Shown here: piece by piece, positions 42,910 to 51,411 of the stretch
Numbering within the stretch: the first letter of the stretch is position 1
Layout: the number at the start of each line of letters is the position of its first letter
Assembly: GCF_000633455.1 (NCBI RefSeq)
Contig: NZ_AYMG01000013.1
Coordinates: 333,704-397,703 of the forward strand
Reading direction: 5' to 3'
Length of the DNA: 64,000 bases
DNA from: Pedobacter jeongneungensis
Lineage (GTDB): Bacteria > Bacteroidota > Bacteroidia > Sphingobacteriales > Sphingobacteriaceae
Position numbers and translations under genes: made by a program
Notes under the pieces: generated by a model
What the model saw: only the letters and a program-made list of their open reading frames with translations
Databases searched by the model: none
What the model was told of the DNA's origin: nothing

Positions 42910-43788
42910 TTAAAAACTATTTTTAATGCTGTTGCTTAAGGTTTTTGGCGACCAGTAACCGCTGGCAATAATCCTGCGGATGGTAAATAGCGGGTCCTTT
43001 TCGTCGCGCTTGGTTGATAATTGGTAAGCCATCCTGAAGCCGCGTTTTTTCAGTTCAGGAATTCCTTCGGCGTTCCATAAACCAAAAGGGTAGGCAAATT
43101 CGGTCATTGTTTTGCCCGTAATTTCCTCCAGTTTTTTGGTTGGTTTATCCAACTGTTCTTCCCAATCTTTACCTGCATATTTTTTAAAGTTTTTATGGTC
43201 GTAAGTATGGCTGCCGATAACATTTCCCTCATCAGAAAGTTGTTTAATCTGCTCTTTGGTCATATAATCAACAAACTTGCCTTTTCTGCCGATAGAAACC
43301 GTCATGATAAAATAAACCGCTTTATAACCCAGTTTCTCTAACGTAGGGCGTACAATGGTAAACTGGTCCATATCCGTATCATCAAAGGTTAACATAATTG
43401 GTTTGCTTGGCAGGGCAGCGCCAGTATTAAGATATGCATAAAGCTGATCGGGCAAAATGGTGTGGTAACCACTATCGGCCAGCATTTTCATCTGGTCTTT
43501 AAAATTCTGGATTTCTACAATATAATCTTTACCTACTTTTCCATCGGTTGGTTTCCAGTTTCTTACCTGGTGATAACATAAAATTGGCACCTGTTTTCTG
43601 GCCAGGATGGTTTTGGCATCTGCAACTTTTATTTTCGAAACATCAACTGGTGTTCCGGTGCTTGCTGTGGTTTTAGCGGTTTGTGCGGCAGAATCTTTAT
43701 CAGCAGACTTTTCTGTTTGGGATTTAGACTGGCAGCTGGCAAATAAAATTGCGCCAGCAGTTAGGATGGTTAAAAAGCTATATTTCAT
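42910..43788 (-). CDS. Polysaccharide deacetylase (NodB/CE4) lipoprotein, copy 2
   Basis: 292 residues. The lipoprotein signal has FASC (Cys19), followed by a Ser/Ala/Thr-rich linker (to about 55). CE4 motifs: PIMLTFDDTDMDQFTI, SHTYDHKNF and FAYPFGLW. VPILCYHQVRNW precedes them. The body is strongly similar to the deacetylase at 40592-41476: both carry SIGRKG and YMTKEQIKQLSDEGN. The two are therefore paralogues from a local duplication that now brackets the M1-like peptidase gene. A hairpin terminator follows. Confidence 0.88.
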   Translation of the reverse strand: MKYSFLTILTAGAILFASCQSKSQTEKSADKDSAAQTAKTTASTGTPVDVSKIKVADAKTILARKQVPILCYHQVRNWKPTDGKVGKDYIVEIQNFKDQMKMLADSGYHTILPDQLYAYLNTGAALPSKPIMLTFDDTDMDQFTIVRPTLEKLGYKAVYFIMTVSIGRKGKFVDYMTKEQIKQLSDEGNVIGSHTYDHKNFKKYAGKDWEEQLDKPTKKLEEITGKTMTEFAYPFGLWNAEGIPELKKRGFRMAYQLSTKRDEKDPLFTIRRIIASGYWSPKTLSNSIKNSF

Positions 43789-43964
43789 TATTAGGGATGT
43801 ATAGCTACAAAACTATAAAATCTGTTAATTATTTAGGTGTTAAAATAAATTGTGTTAATAATTATTTTACATCAAATAAATTGCGCTAACTATCGCTTTT
43901 ATTACATATTAAAGCCTGTTTAATATCCTATAATTAAATAATTTAGCGGCTCAAACAAATTTTG

Positions 43965-46472
43965 ATGAATAAACTTTATAAACTCCTGCTGTGTGCGCAG
44001 TTTTTATCCTTAACTGTTGCTGCACAAACCAAAACATTTACTATAACCGAAAACATTCAGCCACAACCTAAGGCAAATTATCAGCTTGCATCGCGTTTTT
44101 CGCCGAATAAGCTAAAGAAAATGGTTTATTCTACTGCTGTTGATCCACATTGGCTAAAATTGAGTAACCGTTTCTGGTACACTTTCGAAAGTCCGAAGGG
44201 TAAGTTCTGGTACCTGGTAGATCCGGCTTCGAAAAGTAAAAAGCTGCTGTTCGACAATTCGAAACTGGCTGCAGATATTACACTGATTGTGCGCGATCCG
44301 TTTGATGCGGAACATCTGCCACTCGAAAACCTCAAATTTGCTGCAGATGAAAAAAGCATTTCTTTCGAGATCAAAAGCAGTGTTGATGAACTGAAAAAGG
44401 ACCGGAAAGATAAAAAAGCGGCTGATTCTATGCAGAAGAAAATCTATTCTTTTAAGTACGAACTGGCTACTGCAAAGTTGACCGAAGTACCAAATTTCAG
44501 CAAACCAAAGCCGAAACCAGCATGGGGTTCAGTAGCACCAGATTCATCGGCCATTATTTTCTCCCGCAACTATAATCTTTACTGGATGGATAAAGAGAAC
44601 TATAAAAAAGCGGTTAAAAATGAAGACGACAGTACCATTGTAGAACATCAGTTAACCAAAGATGGCGTTAAATTTTACTCCTACGGAAGCGATGGCGATG
44701 GCGAAAACAATGTAGAAAACGAAAAAAATAATAAAAAACGCCGCGGTGCTTATGTGCTTTGGTCGCCTAATTCGAAATATTTTGTGTTGGACAGGACCGA
44801 CTCACGTAAGGTTAAAGACCTTTGGGTAATTAATAGCGTTACACCAGGCCGCCCGACTTTAGAAACCTATAAATACCAGATGCCAGGCGAGGCCGAAGCG
44901 CCTCAGGATGAAGTTCTATTGTTCGATTTTCCTGCAAAATCTTATAAAAAGCTCAATGTTTCAGCCTTTAAAGATCAAAGTATTTCGGTTTGGAGCAAAC
45001 CTTCTTTAAATAAAGACCGAGATAACGAATTCCGCCCATCTATCTGGTTAGGAAACGATAGCCGCTTTTATTTTTCGCGTACCAGCCGCGATTTAAAACG
45101 CATTGATATCGGTACGGTTGATATTGCTACAGGAAAAGTAACGCCAATAATCGACGAACGTTTTAACACCTATGTTGAAGTAAACCGCCCGGGTTTGGTA
45201 AACGATGGTAAAGAGCTAATTCACTGGAGTGAACGCGATGGCTGGGCGCATTTTTATCTTTTTGATGAAAACGGTAAACTTAAAAACCAGATTACCAAAG
45301 GTGCTTTTCATTGCGAGAGTATTGTAAATATCGACGAGAAAAAACGCATTCTTTATTTTACGGCTAACGGACATGAAGGCAAAGAAGATCCTTATTATCT
45401 GCATTTATACAGCATTAATTTCGACGGTTCGAACATGAAATTGTTAAATACAGGCGATTTTGACCATCTGGCCAACATGAATGATAATAATACTTTTTTT
45501 GTTGATAATTATTCAAGAGTAAATACACCACCAAAAGCCACTTTGTATGATGGAAGCGGTAAAAAAGTAATGGAGCTTGAAACAACAGATCTTTCGTTAT
45601 TGATGGCAGCGGGATATAAATTTCCAGAACCTTTTAAAGTAAAAGCAGATGATGGCATTACCGATTTATACGGTGTAATGTATAAACCATTTGATTTTGA
45701 TCCGAACAAAAAATACCCGATTATCGAGTATGTTTATCCTGGTCCGCAAACCGAAGCGGTAAATAAAGCTTTCAGCAAAAGTATGGACCGTACCGAGCGT
45801 TTGGCACAGTTTGGTTATATCGTGATTACCGTGGGTAACCGTGGAGGTAACCCTTCGCGTTCTAAATGGTACCACACTTATGGTTACGGAAATCTGCGCG
45901 ATTATGGTTTGGCCGATAAAAAAACAGCTATCGAGCAATTGGCGGCGAAATATACCTATATCGACGAATCTAAAGTGGGTATTACTGGTCACTCAGGCGG
46001 TGGATTTATGTCTACAGCAGCCATGTTGGTATATCCCGATTTTTTTAAAGCCGCGGTTTCAAATGCAGGAAACCACGATAACAGCATTTACAACCGTTGG
46101 TGGAGCGAAAAACACCATGGCGTAAAAGAAACCATTTCTTTAAAAGGCGATACTTCGTTTAAATACAGCATTGATAAGAATCCTGATCTGGCGAAAAATC
46201 TTAAAGGTCATTTACTGTTAATGCATGGCGATGTAGATAACAATGTGCATCCGGCAAACTCTATCCGTGTAGCAAATGCATTAATGAAAGCAGGTAAACG
46301 CTTCGATTTCCTGATTATCCCTGGTCAGCGCCATGGTTTTGGAGACATGACAGAGTATGCTTTCTGGAAACTGGCCGATCATTTTAATAAATACCTGATC
46401 GGCGATTTTTCTGAGCCAAGTGATGTAGACCTGGTAGAAATGGATAGGGATATTGAGCAGAATGGGAAATAA
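43965..46472 (+). CDS. S9-family prolyl oligopeptidase (DPP-IV type)
   Basis: 835 residues with a signal peptide (about 1-19, ending VAA). The N-terminal beta-propeller domain (about 60-560) resembles DPP_IV_N. The C-terminal alpha/beta hydrolase (about 570-820) carries the nucleophile elbow GHSGGGF near residue 676. The catalytic Asp is in DVDNNVHP near 757 and the His in GQRHGFGD near 788. It should release dipeptides from the N-termini of exported or periplasmic peptides. The open frame also allows a TTG one codon earlier; ATG at 43965 is chosen. It is monocistronic, and a bidirectional terminator follows at 46787. Confidence 0.9.
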   Translation: MNKLYKLLLCAQFLSLTVAAQTKTFTITENIQPQPKANYQLASRFSPNKLKKMVYSTAVDPHWLKLSNRFWYTFESPKGKFWYLVDPASKSKKLLFDNSKLAADITLIVRDPFDAEHLPLENLKFAADEKSISFEIKSSVDELKKDRKDKKAADSMQKKIYSFKYELATAKLTEVPNFSKPKPKPAWGSVAPDSSAIIFSRNYNLYWMDKENYKKAVKNEDDSTIVEHQLTKDGVKFYSYGSDGDGENNVENEKNNKKRRGAYVLWSPNSKYFVLDRTDSRKVKDLWVINSVTPGRPTLETYKYQMPGEAEAPQDEVLLFDFPAKSYKKLNVSAFKDQSISVWSKPSLNKDRDNEFRPSIWLGNDSRFYFSRTSRDLKRIDIGTVDIATGKVTPIIDERFNTYVEVNRPGLVNDGKELIHWSERDGWAHFYLFDENGKLKNQITKGAFHCESIVNIDEKKRILYFTANGHEGKEDPYYLHLYSINFDGSNMKLLNTGDFDHLANMNDNNTFFVDNYSRVNTPPKATLYDGSGKKVMELETTDLSLLMAAGYKFPEPFKVKADDGITDLYGVMYKPFDFDPNKKYPIIEYVYPGPQTEAVNKAFSKSMDRTERLAQFGYIVITVGNRGGNPSRSKWYHTYGYGNLRDYGLADKKTAIEQLAAKYTYIDESKVGITGHSGGGFMSTAAMLVYPDFFKAAVSNAGNHDNSIYNRWWSEKHHGVKETISLKGDTSFKYSIDKNPDLAKNLKGHLLLMHGDVDNNVHPANSIRVANALMKAGKRFDFLIIPGQRHGFGDMTEYAFWKLADHFNKYLIGDFSEPSDVDLVEMDRDIEQNGK

Positions 46473-46575
46473 TCCTTAAAAAATCCGTGGTTCGTGTCCT
46501 AACGAACCTTTTTAGCATAATGATGGCCTATGGAAACATGGGTCATTTTTATACCCTTGCCTTAGCTTCTTATCA

Positions 46576-46637
46576 TTAACCACAGATGAAAAGGATGAAC
46601 ACAGATAAATAAACCATCTGTGCTCATCTGTGGTTAA
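46576..46637. repeat. Palindromic repeat (TTAACCACAGATG type)
   Basis: Perfect 13-bp arms TTAACCACAGATG (46576-46588) and CATCTGTGGTTAA (46625-46637), with an inner ACACAGAT/ATCTGTG pair. The word family CACAGAT/ATCTGTG also underlies the tandem array at 50660-51344. Confidence 0.65.
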
Positions 46638-46696
46638 AAAGCTTACAATATAGATTTACTTTAGTTTAAGGCTTATGCATTAAGGTTTCCAATCGA

Positions 46697-46712
46697 CCCG
46701 ATAGCTATCGGG
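46697..46712. repeat. CCCGATAGCTATCGGG palindrome, copy 1
   Basis: Perfect 16-bp palindrome. The same word occurs at 55994-56009 and 58236-58251, and its 14-bp core at 58308-58321, always intergenic. Confidence 0.8.
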
Positions 46713-46786
46713 TTGGAAATGACGTAACGCGTTAGCAAATTAAATACCTGTGTGCATCAGTGGCCAACCTATTACAATAGCATAAA

Positions 46787-46822
46787 AAAAGCCTCCCGAC
46801 TTTTGCGTCAGAGAGGCTTTTT
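46787..46822. terminator. Bidirectional terminator between S9 and M57 genes
   Basis: AAAAGCCTC (46787-46795) pairs with GAGGCTTTT (46813-46821), with T tracts on both strands, between convergent genes. Confidence 0.8.
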
Positions 46823-46862
46823 CTTAGGTTTTTAGGTAATCCTTGGGTGTTTTGATCTGATC

Positions 46863-47699
46863 TTATTTGTATAGGTAGTTGATTGCAATTACGTCGTTTG
46901 CATTAAAGGTGCGGTTGCCACCATTAGAACAAGCTAACATAAATGAAGCAGCATCTGGAGCGGAAGGGGTTCCCGGGATTCTTACTGCACCCACATTAGA
47001 TGCACCCTCGTTTCCTGCACCGCTTGAACCACAGCTAAAAGCACGGTTCATGTAATCTGTATGACGGAAACCGATGCAATGGCCAACTTCGTGCTGAAGA
47101 ACGGAAGCTAAGTACAATAAATTAGGGTTAGTACCATAAGCTGCAGCATTGGTGTTCATTTTTACCTGGCTGTACGGCGCACCTGATGAAGTAGGGAAGC
47201 CTGACGAACCTAAAGTAATAAAGCCACCGCTCGGACCTTCGTTAAAGCCAACAATATCGATGTTACCTTTAGCACCTGCACTTGCCCTTTGGAAAGTAAG
47301 GCGTAAGCCTAAAGAGTTATATCTCGAAATCATGGTGTTTACCGCATCGCTGTATACCTGTGGTAAATTTGTAACTGAAACGGTAACTACACGAGGTAAA
47401 GATTTTACAACGTTTGTTGTACGGTACTGCTCAGTTTCGGCAATATTTAAATTTGCGCCTGCAGCAGGTTCAGTTAAATTATCATCTGTTAAAAGGATGT
47501 CGCCTTCTACCAGATATCCTTCGTCTATCTTACGGACATTGTCTGTACTAAAGCCTAATGATTTGATCTGTGATAATTTGTCTGCTGAAATATCAGTTTT
47601 ATTTTCTACTGCATTCTCTGTATTATTACTCTTACAAGAGTATAAAGTAGTGAATAAAAGACATGCGGCTGCAATTGATAAAAATTTGGATGTTTTCAT
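46863..47699 (-). CDS. M57-type HEIGH zinc metalloprotease, lipoprotein
   Basis: 278 residues. The lipoprotein signal has LYSC (Cys22). The metzincin-like zinc site HEVGHCIGFRH gives ligands H203, H207 and H213, followed by YMNRAFSCG as a Met-turn candidate. The pre-catalytic segment VLQ and the upstream SQVKMNTNAA fit the M57 (dual-action HEIGH) family common in Bacteroidota. A propeptide-like stretch (25-95) precedes the domain. It is expected on the cell surface or in the periplasm. It is divergent from the S8 peptidase gene across a 122-bp gap. Confidence 0.88.
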   Translation of the reverse strand: MKTSKFLSIAAACLLFTTLYSCKSNNTENAVENKTDISADKLSQIKSLGFSTDNVRKIDEGYLVEGDILLTDDNLTEPAAGANLNIAETEQYRTTNVVKSLPRVVTVSVTNLPQVYSDAVNTMISRYNSLGLRLTFQRASAGAKGNIDIVGFNEGPSGGFITLGSSGFPTSSGAPYSQVKMNTNAAAYGTNPNLLYLASVLQHEVGHCIGFRHTDYMNRAFSCGSSGAGNEGASNVGAVRIPGTPSAPDAASFMLACSNGGNRTFNANDVIAINYLYK

Positions 47700-47821
47700 C
47701 TTGATTTAGGTTTGATTTTTTTAAATTGAATAAGTTAGTTAATAATGTTTGTGGATTACCTAATTAATCCTAATTTAGGGAAGATAATCGATGTAATCAA
47801 AATTTTATAATAAAATAATAT

Positions 47822-50647
47822 TTGAAAGTCAGCACTGTATTTTTAGTTATATGTTTTTGTCTGTCTGTATTTCGTTTAAACGCACAGATACAACCTGCAG
47901 GAATAGAAAAAAAAATTGAAAAATATATTTCTAAAACTTCAACTTCTTTAAAATTAAGTGGTGATCAACCGGTTTTGGTAAGATTTAACCATGCGTTAAG
48001 TCCTGCAGAAATCAAGTCATTAAACCCTAAAAAAAGGCTATCTGGAGATTATTTTATTGTGCAAAAATCTGCCATTTCGAGCCTCTCTAAAAGCGTGGTT
48101 TATCAGAAGGAAGCCAACGGGCTCTGGAAGCTGAGTGAACGGCTAATGAAAGTGATGGATAAAGCCGGCAAAAAGAACGATTCTATTCTGATTAGGTTAG
48201 CTGTTAAAGATGTCAGTACCTTATCCAATATCGCTCAATCCTTAAGCATAAAATCAGTAGATAAAGTCAATAATATTTATACCGTTTATATTTTACCAGT
48301 TGATTTAATGTTGCTATTGGAAAAAGACGACATCTTATATGCCGATGTTTTGCCTGTGGCCAAAGAAGAGGTGGTTATTAACGGACTCGATCTCGGTTTA
48401 AACCAGATTTCGAATGCGCACAGCCTTTTTCCAGGTATTGATGGCACAGGCGTTAATCTTTCACTTAAAGAGCAGATGTACGATGCCACTGATCTCGATT
48501 TATTAGGGAAAACGCTGCCAGGTGCGCTTACGGGTACAACACCCACCACCCACGCCACCATTATGGCTACTTTGGCAATAGGAAGCGGCAATTCTTTTAT
48601 CCGCGGTTTGGGCGCTGCGCCTAAGGCGAAACTTGCTTATTCTGATTTTTCGAACCTGATGCCTGATCCGGCTGGCGATTTGAACAAACTTCAGATTAAG
48701 GTTCAGAACCATTCCTATGGTACTGATATAGATAACGATTATGGTATGGAAGCAGCTGCTTATGATAAACAGATTTTCGAAACCGATACCCTGATCCATG
48801 TTTTTTCTGCCGGGAATAAAGGAACTTCAACACCATCAGTTGGTTTATATCAAGGAATAACCGCCAGGGCTAATTTAACGGGTAATTTTAAGCAGGCTAA
48901 AAATTTATTAGTAATAGGAGGGATTAACAGGGAAAATATTTCTGAAAACCTGAGCAGCAAAGGGCCGGCTTATGATGGACGTGTAAAACCTGAGCTTGTG
49001 GCCCTGGGAGAAGATGGAACATCGGGTTCTGCTGCCATTACCAGTGGCTCGATCGCTTTATTGGAACAGTTTTATCAGCTGAAATATAAAAAGGCAGCTT
49101 CAGCGGCTCTGATTCGTGCAACTTTAATTAACTCCGCAGATGATTTAGGAACGCCACAGGTTGATTTTGTATATGGCTATGGCAAGTTAAATGTAACTCA
49201 AGCACTAAAAACTTTAGACGAAAACCGGGTTTCTTTATACAATGTAGCTAAAAATCAGGATCTCGTTGTGCCTTTGGCTATTCCGCCCAATGTGGCTGAA
49301 GTAAAACTCACCATCACCTGGAATGATCCGCCGGCAACGGTAAATGCTGCACAAAGCTTGATTAATGGTTTGGATTTAAGTCTCGAAAATCCTTCTGGAA
49401 GTATAACCCTTCCATGGGTTTTAAGCACGTATCCTCATTTAGATTCGCTTGCAAAGCCAGCAGTGCGTCAAGCAGACCAGATTAATACGGTACAACAGGT
49501 TAGTTTATATAATCCTGATGCGGGTACTTACAATATCCATATTAGAGGCAGCCGGATCACACAAGGAGACAATCAGGCCTTTGCACTGGCTTATCATTAT
49601 AAGCTTAAGAATACCTTTTCGTTTATCAGCCCTGATCAAAACGGATACTTTTTTGCCAATGAAGGCAATTATATCCGTTGGGAGAATACCTATTCTGCTA
49701 AAACCGGAAATTTATCGGTGAGTTACGATGATGGGTCAACATGGAAATCAATTGCCCAGAATGTTGATCTTAGCAAAGGTTTTTATAACTGGACTGCACC
49801 GGACCAATTTTCGAAAACGATCCTCAGGATGGAAGTTGAAGGCAATACTATACAGAGTCAATCTTTTGTGATTTCGAGCCCGCGGATTTTAAAAGTTGGT
49901 TATGTATGCAAAGATGGTATTGTACTAAACTGGAATCCGCAACCTGGCGCTAAAGATTATACACTATATCATATTGTAGATAATGTACTTGCTCCTGTGT
50001 TAACCCTTACCGATACCATTACGAAAATTGACATCAGTAAGATTGCAAGTAAATACTTTGCAGTAGCAGCCAATGGGGTTGGTTTTACAGGTTTAAAAAG
50101 TTATACCATAGATTATACCCAGCAGGGAATTGCCTGTTACGTAAAGAGTTTATTTGCTTCAGTAGCAGATGATAACCGGATAAGGGTTGACCTGAGCATT
50201 GGAAGTACTTTGGATTTAAAGAATATCATCTGGGAAAAACAGACAGGTGTGAATACATTCAGCATTTTACAGCAAACTAAACCTGTTCAGAATCAGCTTG
50301 ATTATGCAATTTTTGATGATAAACCTAAAGAAGGTATACAATTTTACCGGGTAACTTTCGAAACGGCCGGCGGGCAGGTGCAGAGCGATCTTGTTTCGGT
50401 CGTATTTCTTAAAGCAGATCAATTTTCTTTCTTTCCCAATCCCGTATCCGATTATTTAACCATTTTAAGTGGATCTTTTGAAGATTACAGCCTATCTATC
50501 TTTAATATTTTAGGACAAAAGGTTTTCGAAGAAAAAGCAACAAGTTCGAATAAGTTTGCCCTTAATGCACTATCTACAGGTGTTTATGTTGGTGTAATCA
50601 ATAAAAACGGGCAACAATTGAAGAAATTTAAGCTGATTAAGAAATAA
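47822..50647 (+). CDS. S8 subtilase-like peptidase with T9SS type A sorting domain
   Basis: 941 residues. The start is TTG at 47822, directly giving MKVSTVFLVICFCLS, a signal peptide. The catalytic domain (about 200-475) has His H244 (TTHATIMATLAIG), oxyanion Asn N332 (SAGNKG) and Ser S401 (DGTSGSAAITSGS). The usual Asp position (VNLSLKEQMYD) appears to hold Glu217. After it come a P/Fn3-like domain (about 480-600) and an Ig-like region. A T9SS type A sorting domain follows from about 865 (FSFFPNPVSDYLTILSG, LSIFNILGQKVFEEK). The product should be exported through T9SS. Activity depends on whether Glu217 can serve as the acid. Confidence 0.87.
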   Translation: MKVSTVFLVICFCLSVFRLNAQIQPAGIEKKIEKYISKTSTSLKLSGDQPVLVRFNHALSPAEIKSLNPKKRLSGDYFIVQKSAISSLSKSVVYQKEANGLWKLSERLMKVMDKAGKKNDSILIRLAVKDVSTLSNIAQSLSIKSVDKVNNIYTVYILPVDLMLLLEKDDILYADVLPVAKEEVVINGLDLGLNQISNAHSLFPGIDGTGVNLSLKEQMYDATDLDLLGKTLPGALTGTTPTTHATIMATLAIGSGNSFIRGLGAAPKAKLAYSDFSNLMPDPAGDLNKLQIKVQNHSYGTDIDNDYGMEAAAYDKQIFETDTLIHVFSAGNKGTSTPSVGLYQGITARANLTGNFKQAKNLLVIGGINRENISENLSSKGPAYDGRVKPELVALGEDGTSGSAAITSGSIALLEQFYQLKYKKAASAALIRATLINSADDLGTPQVDFVYGYGKLNVTQALKTLDENRVSLYNVAKNQDLVVPLAIPPNVAEVKLTITWNDPPATVNAAQSLINGLDLSLENPSGSITLPWVLSTYPHLDSLAKPAVRQADQINTVQQVSLYNPDAGTYNIHIRGSRITQGDNQAFALAYHYKLKNTFSFISPDQNGYFFANEGNYIRWENTYSAKTGNLSVSYDDGSTWKSIAQNVDLSKGFYNWTAPDQFSKTILRMEVEGNTIQSQSFVISSPRILKVGYVCKDGIVLNWNPQPGAKDYTLYHIVDNVLAPVLTLTDTITKIDISKIASKYFAVAANGVGFTGLKSYTIDYTQQGIACYVKSLFASVADDNRIRVDLSIGSTLDLKNIIWEKQTGVNTFSILQQTKPVQNQLDYAIFDDKPKEGIQFYRVTFETAGGQVQSDLVSVVFLKADQFSFFPNPVSDYLTILSGSFEDYSLSIFNILGQKVFEEKATSSNKFALNALSTGVYVGVINKNGQQLKKFKLIKK

Positions 50648-50659
50648 CTGGTAATATTA

Positions 50660-51344
50660 TTCTGCGTGAATCTGTGTAATCTGCAGAGAATATGTTATGT
50701 ATGTTTTTCCCGCAGATTTAAGATGATAAACGCAGATTTTTTTTGTGTTGTCTAAATATATTCTGCATGAATCTGTGTGGGTCAGCAGGAAATATATTGC
50801 GTATGTTTTCTTTCGCAGATTTAAGATGATAAACGCAGATTTTTTTTGTGTTGTGTAAATATATTCTGCGTGAATCTGTGTGATCAGCGGGAAATATGTT
50901 GCGTATGTTTTCTTTCGCAGATTTAAGATGATAAACGCAGATTTTTTTTGTGTTGTTTAAATATACTCTGCGTGAATCTGTGTGATCTGCGGAGAATATA
51001 TTGCGTATGTTTTCTTTCGCAGATTTAAGATGATAAACGCTGATTTTTTTGTGTTGTGTAAATATATTCTGCGTGAATCTGTGTGATCTGCGGAGAATAT
51101 GTTGCGTATGTTTTCTTTCGCAGATTTAAGATGATAAACGCAGATTTTTTTTGTGTTGTGTAAATATATTCTGCGTGAATCTGTGTGATCAGCGGGAAAT
51201 ATATTGCGTATGTTTTTTCCCGCAGATTTAAGATGATAAGCGCGGATTTTTTTGTGTTGTGTAAATATATTCCGCGTGAATCTGTGTGATCAGCGGGAAA
51301 TATGTTGTGTATGTTTTCTTTCGCAGATTTAAGATGATAAACGC
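50660..51344. repeat. Seven-copy tandem array of a ~102-bp hairpin unit
   Basis: Units start at 50660, 50761, 50864, 50966, 51067, 51169 and 51270, a period of 101-103 bp; the seventh is truncated to about 75 bp. Each begins TTCTGCGTGAATCTGTGTG and later contains TTTCGCAGATTTAAGATGAT and AAACGCAG. The two halves of a unit are partly complementary (CTGCG...CGCAGAT), so each can fold as a hairpin. It occupies almost the whole gap between the S8 and M28 genes and has no coding content. Confidence 0.9.
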
Positions 51345-51411
51345 TTAATTCCTAATTTCTTTGTATTTTTCAGCAAATACGATCATTTTATTAAAAATTA
51401 ATTCTTTATAA

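Larger units (their letters stand above)
46473..46786. other. Intergenic region with interspersed palindromes
   Basis: No gene is visible. Contents: the AACCACAGATG palindrome (46576-46637) and a CCCGATAGCTATCGGG palindrome (46697-46712) embedded between TTTCCAA and TTGGAAA. Confidence 0.6.

Noticed and set aside
47149..47709. 186-codon frame opposite the M57 peptidase gene
   Set aside because: Antisense shadow of a clear metalloprotease with signal peptide and HExxHxxGxxH motif.
50660..51344. Possible CRISPR array
   Set aside because: The whole 102-bp unit repeats with no unique spacers, the units are imperfect palindromes, and no cas genes are nearby.
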